Shown here piece after piece: positions 45,077 through 53,395 of a stretch of DNA of 64,000 nucleotides. The first letter of the stretch is position 1. Every line of letters begins with the position of its first letter. The notes under the pieces are model-generated. The model ran no database searches. It was not told the origin of the DNA and saw only the letters and a list, made by a program, of their open reading frames with translations. The stretch lies in assembly GCA_036381175.1 (NCBI GenBank), contig DASVDI010000019.1:1-64000 (forward strand), read 5' to 3'. Position numbers and translations under genes: made by a program. The DNA comes from JAJUFS01 sp036381175. Its GTDB lineage: Bacteria > Pseudomonadota > Gammaproteobacteria > Natronospirales > JAJUFS01.

Positions 45077-45743
45077 CAGTCAGCTCCGCGAGTATTTTTT
45101 CCGCCGCCGCCTGCTCCGCGGCGCGCCGGCTCGCGCCGGATGCACGGGTTTCCAGCGCGAGCGCCGGCACCTTGCAGGCAACCTGGAACAGTTGTTTGTG
45201 CGCCGGCCCTGAAACGTCAACCGTCGAATATTCCGGCAATCCAACGCCGCGTTCCTGCAGCAATTCCTGCAGGCGCGTCTTCGGATCCTTGAGCGAGGCA
45301 GGATCCGGGAGGTTCGCGAACGCATCGGCAAGAACGCGGTGAATGCAGGTTTCAACAGCTGTGAAACCGCCGTCGATATAAACGGCGCCGATGATTGCTT
45401 CCAGCGCATCGGCCAGCACGGAGCGTCGCCGGAAACCGCCGGATTTCAATTCGCCGGGGCCGAGGTGCATGGCAATACCGAGATCGAGGGACTGCGCGGC
45501 GACGGCGAGTGCATCGCGGTTCACCAGGCTCGCGCGCAAGCGACTGAGATCGCCTTCCGTAAGGCCTGCATGCTTCCTGAAAAGAAAATCGGCGACCACC
45601 ATGCCGAGTACGGCGTCGCCGAGAAATTCCAGCCGCTCATTGTTGTCGCCCGGAACGCTGCGGTGCGTGAGCGCGCAGTTCAGCAGGTTCCGGTCGCGGA
45701 ACCGGTACTCCAGCCGGCGTTCAAGACGTTCCGCTTCGTCCAT
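45066..45743 (-). CDS. rnc: Ribonuclease III
   Basis: Cleaves double-stranded RNA for rRNA processing and mRNA decay. 225 residues from the ATG at 45743, which has GAGGAG upstream; a TTG four codons earlier is less likely. The signature NERLEFLGDAVLGMVVADFLF near residue 35 and the second catalytic region VLADALEAIIGAVYIDGG near 110 are intact; the dsRNA-binding domain is C-terminal (KTRLQELLQERG to RRAAEQAAAEKIL). Confidence 0.97.
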   Translation of the reverse strand: MDEAERLERRLEYRFRDRNLLNCALTHRSVPGDNNERLEFLGDAVLGMVVADFLFRKHAGLTEGDLSRLRASLVNRDALAVAAQSLDLGIAMHLGPGELKSGGFRRRSVLADALEAIIGAVYIDGGFTAVETCIHRVLADAFANLPDPASLKDPKTRLQELLQERGVGLPEYSTVDVSGPAHKQLFQVACKVPALALETRASGASRRAAEQAAAEKILAELTDVA

Positions 45744-45751
45744 CGGACTCC

Positions 45752-46114
45752 TCAAAGTGAAACGGAGTGATCGAATTCAAGCAGGAACCACACGTTGCCC
45801 ATGAACTTGGTGCGCGCCTCGTACTCGACGGACAACACGGCGTCGCCCTTCTCGCGCGTGACCTTGAAGTCACGAGCGTTGACGGTATCAATGTTGTTCA
45901 CGTCAAGGCGTTTCTGGATCGTCGAACGCAGCGCGACGGGCGAGGCGTTCGCATCACCTTCTTCCGCCACAGCATTCATGATTCTCACGATCGACTGGTA
46001 CTCCAGGTAAACCGGCGCGAGCTTCATGGCCATGATCGCGAAGAAACCGATCACGGCAAGCAGGAGCACATAGCCCATGAATGTCATGCCAAGCTGTCGT
46101 TTCTGCTGCAACAT
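45752..46114 (-). CDS. DUF4845 protein
   Basis: A 120-residue membrane protein of the DUF4845 family, usually encoded between lepB and rnc in gammaproteobacteria. A hydrophobic N-terminal segment (MTFMGYVLLLAVIGFFAIMAMKL) is followed by a short soluble domain (QKRLDVNNIDTVNARDFKV). It resembles a pseudopilin-like shape but its function is unknown. The ATG at 46114 has GGAGG upstream. The gap to rnc is 8 bp. Confidence 0.85.
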   Translation of the reverse strand: MLQQKRQLGMTFMGYVLLLAVIGFFAIMAMKLAPVYLEYQSIVRIMNAVAEEGDANASPVALRSTIQKRLDVNNIDTVNARDFKVTREKGDAVLSVEYEARTKFMGNVWFLLEFDHSVSL

Positions 46115-46151
46115 CACACGTCCCTCCAACGGATTTTCTGGTTATCTGTCG

Positions 46152-46916
46152 CTATTTGATGACGGTGCCGATCCGTTCCCATTCCGGCCATTGTCCGAAA
46201 TGCCAGTTCATCCAGATGAAAAACGCCTTGCCCACCAGGTTTTCCTCCGGCACGAAACCCCACACACGGCTGTCGTTCGAATTATCGCGGTTGTCGCCCA
46301 TCATGAAGTAATGTCCCGGCGGAACGGTGAACCGGAGTTCGCGCGGATCGTACCGCTGCGGCATCCTCAGAATGTGATGCCATTCGCCATTGAGATGCTC
46401 CGCAAAAACATTCGCCGTCATGCCGTTTTCCGTGACGTGATCGCCGACGGGACGCAACTCAAGCACCTCGCCATTCACATACACGCGTTTTTGATAATAG
46501 GCGATCTCGTCGCCCGGTACACCAATCACCCGCTTGATGTAGTCCTGGCGCGGGTCCACGGGATAGCGAAAAACCATGACGTCGCCGCGTTCAGGCTTAC
46601 CGATATCGACGATCTTCGTGCCAATGATCGGCAGGCGAATACCGTAAGCGAACTTGTTGACCAGGATGAAATCGCCCTGCTCCAGCGTCGGCTCCATCGA
46701 CGACGATGGAATCCGGAACGGCTCCGCAACAAACGAACGCAGCAGGAAAATGACAAGGAACACGGGAAACAGCGAGCGCGCGTACTCGACAGCGATCGGC
46801 TCCTTCTCGACACCGGCCGCACGCCGCCGCGGTGCCCAGAACACGATGTCCAGCAGCCAGATCGTGCCCATCAGCGCGATCATCGCCAGGAAAAACAGGG
46901 AAAAATCCATCCTCAT
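46152..46916 (-). CDS. lepB: Signal peptidase I
   Basis: Membrane-bound serine protease that removes Sec and Tat signal peptides at the outer face of the inner membrane. 254 residues. Two N-terminal membrane helices (FSLFFLAMIALMGTIWLLDIVF; LFPVFLVIFLLRSF); the catalytic Ser is in FRIPSSSMEPTLEQGDFILVNKF and the Lys in GDVMVFRYPVDPRQDYIKRVIGVPGD; GHYFMMGDNRDNSNDSRVWGFVP is the conserved box E. AGGAGC precedes the ATG. Confidence 0.96.
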   Translation of the reverse strand: MRMDFSLFFLAMIALMGTIWLLDIVFWAPRRRAAGVEKEPIAVEYARSLFPVFLVIFLLRSFVAEPFRIPSSSMEPTLEQGDFILVNKFAYGIRLPIIGTKIVDIGKPERGDVMVFRYPVDPRQDYIKRVIGVPGDEIAYYQKRVYVNGEVLELRPVGDHVTENGMTANVFAEHLNGEWHHILRMPQRYDPRELRFTVPPGHYFMMGDNRDNSNDSRVWGFVPEENLVGKAFFIWMNWHFGQWPEWERIGTVIK

Positions 46917-46925
46917 CTCATGCTC

Positions 46926-48719
46926 CTATTTCTTGCCGACATGCAGCACGGCAAGGAAGGCTTCCTGCGGAATTTCCACGCGGCCCACCTGCTTCATGCG
47001 TTTCTTGCCGGCTTTCTGCTTTTCCAGCAGCTTGCGTTTGCGGCTGATGTCGCCGCCATAACATTTCGCCGTGACGTTCTTGCGCATCGCCTTCACGCTG
47101 GTGCGCGCGACAATCTGGCTGCCGATCGCCGCCTGCACTGCCACTTCGAACATCTGCCGCGGAATGAGTTCCTTCATTTTTTCCGTGAGGTCGCGGCCGC
47201 GCGGAAAGGCATGATCCTTGTGCACGATGGAACTGAGCGCGTCAACCTTCTCGCCGTTGATGAGCAGATCGAGCTTGATGAGCGGCGCCGCCTGGAAATG
47301 CGAAAATTCATAATCGAATGACGCAAATCCGCGGCTGCACGATTTCAGGCGATCGAAGAAATCGAGAACCACTTCGCTCATCGGCAATTGATACGTGAGC
47401 TGCACTTGCGAGCCCGTGTAATGCATGCGCGTCTGTGTGCCGCGTTTTTCAACGCAAAGATTGATGACGTTGCCGATGAATTCCTGCGGCACGAGAATGT
47501 TCGCGGTGATGATCGGCTCGCGGATTTCCTCGATCTTGTTCGTCGCCGGCAGGTTGGCGGGGTTGTCGACCATCACAATACTGCCGTCGGTGATCTCGAC
47601 TTCGTAAATCACCGTCGGCGCCGTGGTGATCAGGTCGATTTCATATTCGCGCTCCAGCCGTTCCTGCACGATCTCCATGTGCAGCATGCCGAGAAACCCG
47701 CAGCGGAAACCGAAGCCGAGTGCGTTCGAGGATTCCGGTTCGAAATGCAGCGCCGAGTCATTCAGCTTCAGCTTGCGCAGTGCTTCGCGCAGGTCTTCGT
47801 AATCATCGGCATTGATCGGGAAGAGGCCAGCGAACACGCGCGGCTGCACCTGCTTGAAACCGGGCAGTGCTTTCTCGCAGGGACGATCCGGATGCGTAAG
47901 CGTATCGCCGACCGGTGCGCCATCGATGTCCTTGATACCCGCGATCACGAAGCCGACTTCACCGGCTTTGAGGTCGCCGCGCGGCGTCATCTTCGGCGTG
48001 AAGCGTCCGACCTTGGTCACGGGATGATCGCGGCCGGTGGACATGACGCGGATTTTTTCGCCGGGCTTGAGGCGGCCGTTGATGATGCGCACCAGCGACA
48101 CGACGCCGACGTAATTGTCGAACCAGGAATCGACAATCGATGCCTGCAGAGGCGCGTCGGGATCGCCAACCGGCGGCGGAATGCGCTGCACGATTCTCTC
48201 AAGCGCCTCGCGCACGTTCTCGCCGGTCTTCGCGCTCATGCGCACCGCGTCTTTCGCCTCGATGCCGATGATGTCCTCGATCTGCGCGATCACGCGATCA
48301 GGTTCCGCGGCGGGCAGGTCGATCTTGTTCAGCACCGGCACGACTTCGAGATCAAGATCGATGGCCGTGTAGCAATTCGCGACGCTCTGCGCTTCCACGC
48401 CTTGCGCGGCATCGACAACCAGCAGCGCGCCTTCGCAGGCCGCCAGCGATCGCGAGACTTCATACGAAAAATCAACGTGGCCCGGCGTGTCGATGAGATT
48501 CAACAGGTAGGTCTTGCCGTTATCGGCGAGATATTCCAGCGAGACGCTTTGCGCCTTGATGGTGATGCCGCGCTCGCGCTCGAGATCCATCGAGTCGAGC
48601 ACTTGCGCTGCCATTTCGCGGTCGGCAAGGCCGCCGCAGATCTGGATGAACCGGTCGGCGAGCGTCGATTTGCCGTGATCGATATGAGCGATGATCGAAA
48701 AATTGCGGATGTGATCCAT
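46926..48719 (-). CDS. lepA: Elongation factor 4
   Basis: GTPase that acts on the ribosome (back-translocation or small-subunit assembly). 597 residues. The ATG at 48719 begins MDHIRNFSIIAHIDHGKSTLADRFI with the P-loop AHIDHGKST; the switch regions ERERGITIKAQ and LIDTPGHVDF follow; domain C-terminal LepA-specific region at the end (ARTSVKAMRKNVTAKCYGGD). It is upstream of lepB by 9 bp, the usual order. Confidence 0.97.
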   Translation of the reverse strand: MDHIRNFSIIAHIDHGKSTLADRFIQICGGLADREMAAQVLDSMDLERERGITIKAQSVSLEYLADNGKTYLLNLIDTPGHVDFSYEVSRSLAACEGALLVVDAAQGVEAQSVANCYTAIDLDLEVVPVLNKIDLPAAEPDRVIAQIEDIIGIEAKDAVRMSAKTGENVREALERIVQRIPPPVGDPDAPLQASIVDSWFDNYVGVVSLVRIINGRLKPGEKIRVMSTGRDHPVTKVGRFTPKMTPRGDLKAGEVGFVIAGIKDIDGAPVGDTLTHPDRPCEKALPGFKQVQPRVFAGLFPINADDYEDLREALRKLKLNDSALHFEPESSNALGFGFRCGFLGMLHMEIVQERLEREYEIDLITTAPTVIYEVEITDGSIVMVDNPANLPATNKIEEIREPIITANILVPQEFIGNVINLCVEKRGTQTRMHYTGSQVQLTYQLPMSEVVLDFFDRLKSCSRGFASFDYEFSHFQAAPLIKLDLLINGEKVDALSSIVHKDHAFPRGRDLTEKMKELIPRQMFEVAVQAAIGSQIVARTSVKAMRKNVTAKCYGGDISRKRKLLEKQKAGKKRMKQVGRVEIPQEAFLAVLHVGKK

Positions 48720-48793
48720 AAATCCTTGGTCGTCGGAGGCGAGGTTTTGCGCGAGCAAAGCGGGGAATTATACCGGCCGCGAGAGGCGAACGC

Positions 48794-49033
48794 TCAAGGA
48801 ACCTTCAGTGCATCGGCCACCGCGTCCGCATCCAGCCGGCCTTCCGAGATCACCTCGCCGTCGAGCACCAGAACGGGAATCCTGATGCCGAATGTCTCGC
48901 GCAACCCGGCGTCGGTATCGATGTTCACGACCTCGACGGCGAGGCCTGCCGCCTGCAACAGCGGCTGCAACTCGGCGTGCATGTCCTCGCAAAGATGGCA
49001 GCCGGGACGGCTGTAAAGCACAAGACCCGCCAT
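48794..49033 (-). CDS. Glutaredoxin-like small protein
   Basis: A 79-residue glutaredoxin-fold protein (DUF836-type) with active-site motif CHLC in LYSRPGCHLCEDMHAELQPLL, then GIRIPVLVLDGEVISEGRLD containing the cis-proline. It may reduce disulfides or transfer electrons to a partner. It lies between degQ and lepA in the operon, 16 bp after degQ. Confidence 0.88.
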   Translation of the reverse strand: MAGLVLYSRPGCHLCEDMHAELQPLLQAAGLAVEVVNIDTDAGLRETFGIRIPVLVLDGEVISEGRLDADAVADALKVP

Positions 49034-49049
49034 TGTCACCCCGCCATCG

Positions 49050-50459
49050 TCATTGGGCGACGCGCAGCGGGACGAAAACCGTCGTGCCACCGCGCTGCAC
49101 GAGCACGGCGACGTGCCGGTCGTGCGGCAGGGCATCAACGGCCGCGCGGAAATCCTTCTCGTCACGAATCGGTTCGCGGTCGATGCTGAGAATGACATCG
49201 CCAATCCGCAAACCGGCCTGGCGCGCGGGACCTGGCGCGACTTCCTCCACGATAACGCCGCCCTCTTCGACCGCGAGCGTCTCGCGTTCCGAGAAGCGCA
49301 GTTCGCGCACCGCGAGGCCGAGCCGGCCATCGCCACCGTCCTGGCTTTCGAGCGCGACCGGCAGGGTTTCGACGGGAACCTCGCCCAGCGTCACCTTCAA
49401 CTCGCGCGGCTCGCCGTCGCGCATCACCGACAGGGCAACCTCGCTGCCAGCGGGCACACCGCCGACCATCGGCGGCAACTCGTCCGCGGCATAAACGGCC
49501 TCGTCGTTGAATGCGAGGATGATGTCGCCGACTTCGAGACCGGCCTTATCGGCCGGACTGCCGTCGAAAACGTTGCGCACCAGCGCGCCTTCCGGACGGC
49601 TCATTTCAAAGGATTCGGCCAGATCGCGGGTCACATCCTGGATATCGACGCCCAGCCAGCCGCGGCTGACGCGGCCGTTCGTGCGCAACTGCGCCGCCAC
49701 GTCCATGGCGAGATTGATGGGAATCGCGAAGGAAACGCCCATGAAGCCGCCGGTGCGGCTGTAGATCTGAGAATTGATGCCGATGACCTCGCCGTTCATG
49801 TTGAACAGCGGCCCGCCGGAATTGCCGGGATTGATGGCGACGTCGGTCTGGATGTAAGGCACATAACGCTCGCTGCCGACGCTGCGGCCTTTCGCGCTGA
49901 CGATGCCGGAAGTCACCGAGTAATCGAAACCGAAGGGAGAGCCAATGGCCATCACCCATTCGCCGACCTTGAGCTTGTGCGCATCGCCGATGTGCGCGAC
50001 CGGCAGATCGGTCGCGTCGATTTTCAGCAGCGCGAGATCGCTGGCGGGGTCCGCGCCAATCAGCCGGGCGTTCAACTGTCGCCGGTCGGCGAGCCGCACC
50101 ACGATTTCCTCGGCGCCGCGAATGACATGGTAATTGGTGAGAATCTCGCCGTCGGCGGAAATGATCACGCCGGAACCCAGCGAACTGGAATCGAACAGTT
50201 CAGGCGCAGGCGGCGTCTCGGCCGGATCCGAAAAACGTTCGAACAAATCGTCGAAGGGATGGCTTTCCGGCAGCGACGCGCCGGGATCCGTCGCGGTCAC
50301 TTCCAGCCGCTGCGTGCTGCTGATGTTCACCACCGTCGGGCTGACCTGTTCGGCCAGCGTGACGAAATCCGGCAGGGTCTGGAGCGGCACGGGCTCGGCC
50401 GCGTGCGATGCCGGTGCGGCGAAAAACAAAAGAATTGTGGAAAGCAGCAAAAGACGCAT
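49050..50459 (-). CDS. degQ: Periplasmic serine protease DegQ/MucD type
   Basis: Periplasmic HtrA-family protease/chaperone of 469 residues that degrades misfolded envelope proteins. Signal peptide ends HAA near residue 20. Catalytic triad: His in ILTNYHVIRGAE, Asp in DPASDLALLKID, Ser in TDVAINPGNSGGPLFN. Two PDZ domains follow: RGWLGVDIQDVTRDLAESFE and the C-terminal half ending in LVQRGGTTVFVPLRVAQ. Encoded in the sigma-E operon like Pseudomonas mucD, so it is probably induced by envelope stress. Confidence 0.95.
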   Translation of the reverse strand: MRLLLLSTILLFFAAPASHAAEPVPLQTLPDFVTLAEQVSPTVVNISSTQRLEVTATDPGASLPESHPFDDLFERFSDPAETPPAPELFDSSSLGSGVIISADGEILTNYHVIRGAEEIVVRLADRRQLNARLIGADPASDLALLKIDATDLPVAHIGDAHKLKVGEWVMAIGSPFGFDYSVTSGIVSAKGRSVGSERYVPYIQTDVAINPGNSGGPLFNMNGEVIGINSQIYSRTGGFMGVSFAIPINLAMDVAAQLRTNGRVSRGWLGVDIQDVTRDLAESFEMSRPEGALVRNVFDGSPADKAGLEVGDIILAFNDEAVYAADELPPMVGGVPAGSEVALSVMRDGEPRELKVTLGEVPVETLPVALESQDGGDGRLGLAVRELRFSERETLAVEEGGVIVEEVAPGPARQAGLRIGDVILSIDREPIRDEKDFRAAVDALPHDRHVAVLVQRGGTTVFVPLRVAQ

Positions 50460-50497
50460 GTGTGGACGCAGCAGGATTGGGAAAACAGCGGCTATTG

Positions 50498-50998
50498 TCA
50501 GGGTTCCAGTCGCGTCGGACAAGGCTCGTGCGCGGCCAGTTGCCGCAGGACCACGGCTTGCAGCTCGCCGCTGCCGGCCAATCGCGCGCCGCGCCACCGA
50601 GCGATCCACAGGCCGCTTGCAAGCCCCGTGATCGCGCCGGCCAATGCGCCGGCATCGCCGCCGAACATCATCCCGCCGCCGATCGCGCCGATCAGCAGGC
50701 CCGCGAGCGGCAGGCCGTAGAGCAGGAACGAAGCACTCTGCACTGCCGTTACGGACAGCCCGAGCAGCAACTGGTCACCGGCCGCGAGACCGGCCATCGA
50801 TGCCGGCAAGCTTACCGGCAATTCCTGCAGGCGCCCGCGCAACAGTTTCGCGAACAGGCCCGCGCCGCAGCCCTCACCCGCCGCACAGCGCGCACAACCC
50901 GCCTGGCTTTCGCATTGCACCCAGGCGGTTGCGCCCACGACACGCAGCACGCGGGCGCGTTCCTGGATCAGGTCATCGCGGGGTTCCGGAGAATTCAT
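50498..50998 (-). CDS. rseC: SoxR-reducing / sigma-E regulator RseC
   Basis: Inner-membrane protein of 166 residues (RseC/MucC family) with a cysteine cluster in CESQAGCARCAAGEGCG and two membrane helices near residues 85-125 (LLLGLSVTAVQSASFLLYGLPLAGLLIGAIGG). It positively affects the sigma-E system and in E. coli also helps reduce SoxR. The ATG at 50998 has no clear ribosome binding site; a TTG at 51016 is possible. Operon gene between rseB and degQ. Confidence 0.9.
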   Translation of the reverse strand: MNSPEPRDDLIQERARVLRVVGATAWVQCESQAGCARCAAGEGCGAGLFAKLLRGRLQELPVSLPASMAGLAAGDQLLLGLSVTAVQSASFLLYGLPLAGLLIGAIGGGMMFGGDAGALAGAITGLASGLWIARWRGARLAGSGELQAVVLRQLAAHEPCPTRLEP

Positions 50999-51058
50999 GA
51001 AGGAAGGATAGCGCAAGCGGTGTGGCGGTAATGCAAGCCGCGGATTCGATATCCGTTC

Positions 51059-52030
51059 TTACTGTTCGCGCTCAGCCAGGCTCGCCGCTTCGCCGATCGC
51101 CGTCACCGTGGCTTCGGGCACTTCACCGACGACCGTGATGTGATGGTCATCCAGGCGAACGCCGAAAGCGTTCACCGCACCAAGCGTGGAAAGTCCCGCC
51201 AGCGACGGCTTGCCTTCCAGCAGCGGTTCGGCAAACACGGACACCGAAGCAAGCCCGTCGGAAATCACGAGGTGCCAGGATGGCTGCTCGGCTTCCTTGC
51301 GCGTCTCGGCGCTGACAATTTCATATCCCGGCGGCAGCGTGTCGAATTTGACCGGCGTGCTCATTTCCGCAACGGCCTTTTCCTCGCCGCCGTTCACATG
51401 CCAGGTGAAATCCTCGCCGGACACCGACGGTGCAAGCTGCTCGTCATCGATGCTCACGCCGATCTCGATCTCGGTGAACATCATTTTCTCGATCGGCTCG
51501 CCGGATTCGTTGACCAGCTCGGAACGCAACGGCAAGGCCGTCTGTTCATCCAGCCAGAGGTGATAGCCATAGCGGAATTCGTCGCGCGGCTTGATCGCGA
51601 TCAGTTGCGCGCTGCGCCCGGCAATGCGCCCGGTACCCAGCAACTCGAATTCGTAATGATCGCTGTTGCGCACGGCATTCAGCGGAATGCCCTGCGCCAG
51701 TGTGCCGCCTTCATGACGTTTTTCGACGAACACGACCTTGTCGTCGGGCAGGATGCATTTGACTTCATCATCGTTGCGCAGCACTTCGCGTGCGCTGCCG
51801 TTCAGCGACACCAGGCGTTCGCGCGTGCCGTCGGGGCCGACGCGATGAAAAACAAGCATGGTTTCAGCCTGGTCGCCGTGGATGTAAACAAAGGTGCCCT
51901 GGTAATCGATGGTCTCGAGCGCGGTTTCCATCTGCTCAAGCCAGGTACCCGGATTGTCGCCAAAGTTGGCGTGCGCCGGCATTGCGGCCAGCGGCAGGAA
52001 AAGCAGGAAAATCCAGCGGAAATTGAACAT
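51059..52030 (-). CDS. rseB: Sigma-E factor regulator RseB/MucB
   Basis: Periplasmic protein of 323 residues that binds the periplasmic domain of RseA and protects it from proteolysis, releasing it on sensing lipopolysaccharide. Signal peptide residues 1-21 (ending AHA). The N-terminal MucB/RseB domain has LETIDYQGTFVYIHGDQAETMLVFHRV; the C-terminal domain has LPPGYEIVSAETRK and AVNAFGVRLDDHHITVVGEVPEA. Its start overlaps the rseA stop by one base. Confidence 0.95.
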   Translation of the reverse strand: MFNFRWIFLLFLPLAAMPAHANFGDNPGTWLEQMETALETIDYQGTFVYIHGDQAETMLVFHRVGPDGTRERLVSLNGSAREVLRNDDEVKCILPDDKVVFVEKRHEGGTLAQGIPLNAVRNSDHYEFELLGTGRIAGRSAQLIAIKPRDEFRYGYHLWLDEQTALPLRSELVNESGEPIEKMMFTEIEIGVSIDDEQLAPSVSGEDFTWHVNGGEEKAVAEMSTPVKFDTLPPGYEIVSAETRKEAEQPSWHLVISDGLASVSVFAEPLLEGKPSLAGLSTLGAVNAFGVRLDDHHITVVGEVPEATVTAIGEAASLAEREQ

Positions 52031-52629
52031 CAGTTGCGCGGGTCCCGGTCGTTCCCGTCATCCGTTTCGACGGGACGCGTGTCGTGCGCGGCGATCTGGA
52101 CATACGGCATGACACCGCGAATGCGCGGGCTGCGCGTGTGCTCGCTGTGATTGAGAAGGTAGCCGCGCAACTGGTTCTGCAGGGCTTCGGAACGCACACC
52201 GGAGAAATCCACGGCTTCGGCACGCATTCTCGGAACTGCGACAGGAATGCTGTCGCCCTGCGGCACGACTTCGCCCAGCGAGGAATCCTGTTGTGGCATC
52301 TGCAAGGTGAATACCGCAAGCATGGCGACCGACGCTGCCACGGCAAAGCCCGCAACAGGCCGCAGCGCGCGCTGGATTGCCGCGCCGCTGATCGTGGTTT
52401 TTGCAGGCACGGTGTCTTCCGCGATTGCGGCTGCAACGCCCGCGGCGAAATCATGATGATGCACGCGCGCAAGTCCGCCGCGCATGGCTTCGCCAGCCAG
52501 GTGATAGCGCTCCCAGGCGTCGCGCAACTCCGCGTCGCGCTCCATGCGCGCGAGCAGCAGTTCGGCTTCATGCGTGCTCAATTCGCCGTCTGCGAGCGCC
52601 GAAACCTGTTCAAGGAGCTTGTCATTCAT
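52030..52629 (-). CDS. rseA: Anti-sigma-E factor RseA/MucA
   Basis: Single-pass inner-membrane anti-sigma factor of 199 residues. The cytosolic N-terminal domain (KLLEQVSALADGELSTHEAELLLARME) sequesters RpoE; the membrane helix lies near residue 93 (AGFAVAASVAMLAVFTLQM); the periplasmic part binds RseB. It is 4 bp downstream of rpoE and coupled to rseB. Confidence 0.93.
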   Translation of the reverse strand: MNDKLLEQVSALADGELSTHEAELLLARMERDAELRDAWERYHLAGEAMRGGLARVHHHDFAAGVAAAIAEDTVPAKTTISGAAIQRALRPVAGFAVAASVAMLAVFTLQMPQQDSSLGEVVPQGDSIPVAVPRMRAEAVDFSGVRSEALQNQLRGYLLNHSEHTRSPRIRGVMPYVQIAAHDTRPVETDDGNDRDPRN

Positions 52630-52633
52630 TGTT

Positions 52634-53212
52634 TCATTCCCGATCCAGCAAGGGCTGCAACCGATTCGTTATGGCTTCACGTGCCCGGAATATTCGTGAT
52701 CTCACGGTGCCGACAGGACAATCCATGGCCGCGGCGATTTCCTCGTAACTCATGCCTTCGAGTTCGCGCAGCACAATGGCCGTGCGCAATTCTTCGGGCA
52801 GCTCCTGGATGGCGTCTTCCACCGTCACCTGGATTTCATCCGTGAGCAGGAGACTCTCGGGTGTCGCAACATCCTTGAGCCTCGCATTCATGTCGTACTG
52901 CTCAGGGTCCTGCAAGTCCATCTGCCGGTCAACCGGGCGTCGCCCTTCAGCGACAAGGTGATTCTTCGCCGTGTTGATCGCAATTCGGTACAACCATGTA
53001 TAGAACGCACTGTCGCCCCGAAACTTCGGCAAGGCGCGGTACGCCTTGATGAAGGTTTCCTGTGCGATGTCCAGCGCTTCGGCCGGTTCGTACACATATC
53101 GTGAAATCAGTTTCACGATCTTGTGCTGGTACTTTCGCACCAGCGTGTCGAATGCCGCCTTGTCGCCGCGCTGGACGCGTTCAACCAGCAGTTGGTCCGC
53201 CGTCTTCGCCAT
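52634..53212 (-). CDS. rpoE: Extracytoplasmic-stress sigma factor RpoE
   Basis: Sigma-24-type factor of 192 residues that directs RNA polymerase to envelope-stress promoters. Sigma region 2 reads FDTLVRKYQHKIVKLISRYV then EALDIAQETFIKAYRALPKFRGDSAFYTWLYRI, and region 4 is LPEELRTAIVLRELEGMSYEEIAAAMDCPVGTVRSRIFRAR. It is the first gene of the minus-strand operon through acpS, with a possible self-promoter upstream (53273-53299). Confidence 0.97.
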   Translation of the reverse strand: MAKTADQLLVERVQRGDKAAFDTLVRKYQHKIVKLISRYVYEPAEALDIAQETFIKAYRALPKFRGDSAFYTWLYRIAINTAKNHLVAEGRRPVDRQMDLQDPEQYDMNARLKDVATPESLLLTDEIQVTVEDAIQELPEELRTAIVLRELEGMSYEEIAAAMDCPVGTVRSRIFRAREAITNRLQPLLDRE

Positions 53213-53272
53213 GGACTACCGTTCGACCCGGCGAAAGAAACGACAGGAACCGTCCCGGCCGTTGCTGGGTGG

Positions 53273-53299
53273 ATAGACAGGAATTCGAGAAAAAGGTTC
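53273..53299 (-). promoter_or_regulatory. Putative sigma-E promoter of rpoE
   Basis: On the minus strand GAACCT (53299-53294) and TCTAT (53277-53273) are separated by 16 bp. This resembles the sigma-E consensus GAACTT...TCtgA, implying autoregulation. The match is partial. Confidence 0.4.
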
Positions 53300-53395
53300 G
53301 CAGGTATGCTTCATTCAGATATATTTTCCGGCCTTCGCGACCGCTGAAGCGAAATGACAAGCGGTCGATTGTAGCAGCGCATTCAGACTGGTGCC

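Noticed and set aside
47388..49016. 542-codon plus-strand ORF opposite lepA
   Set aside because: lepA is intact on the minus strand with all G motifs; the plus-strand reading has no recognisable sequence.
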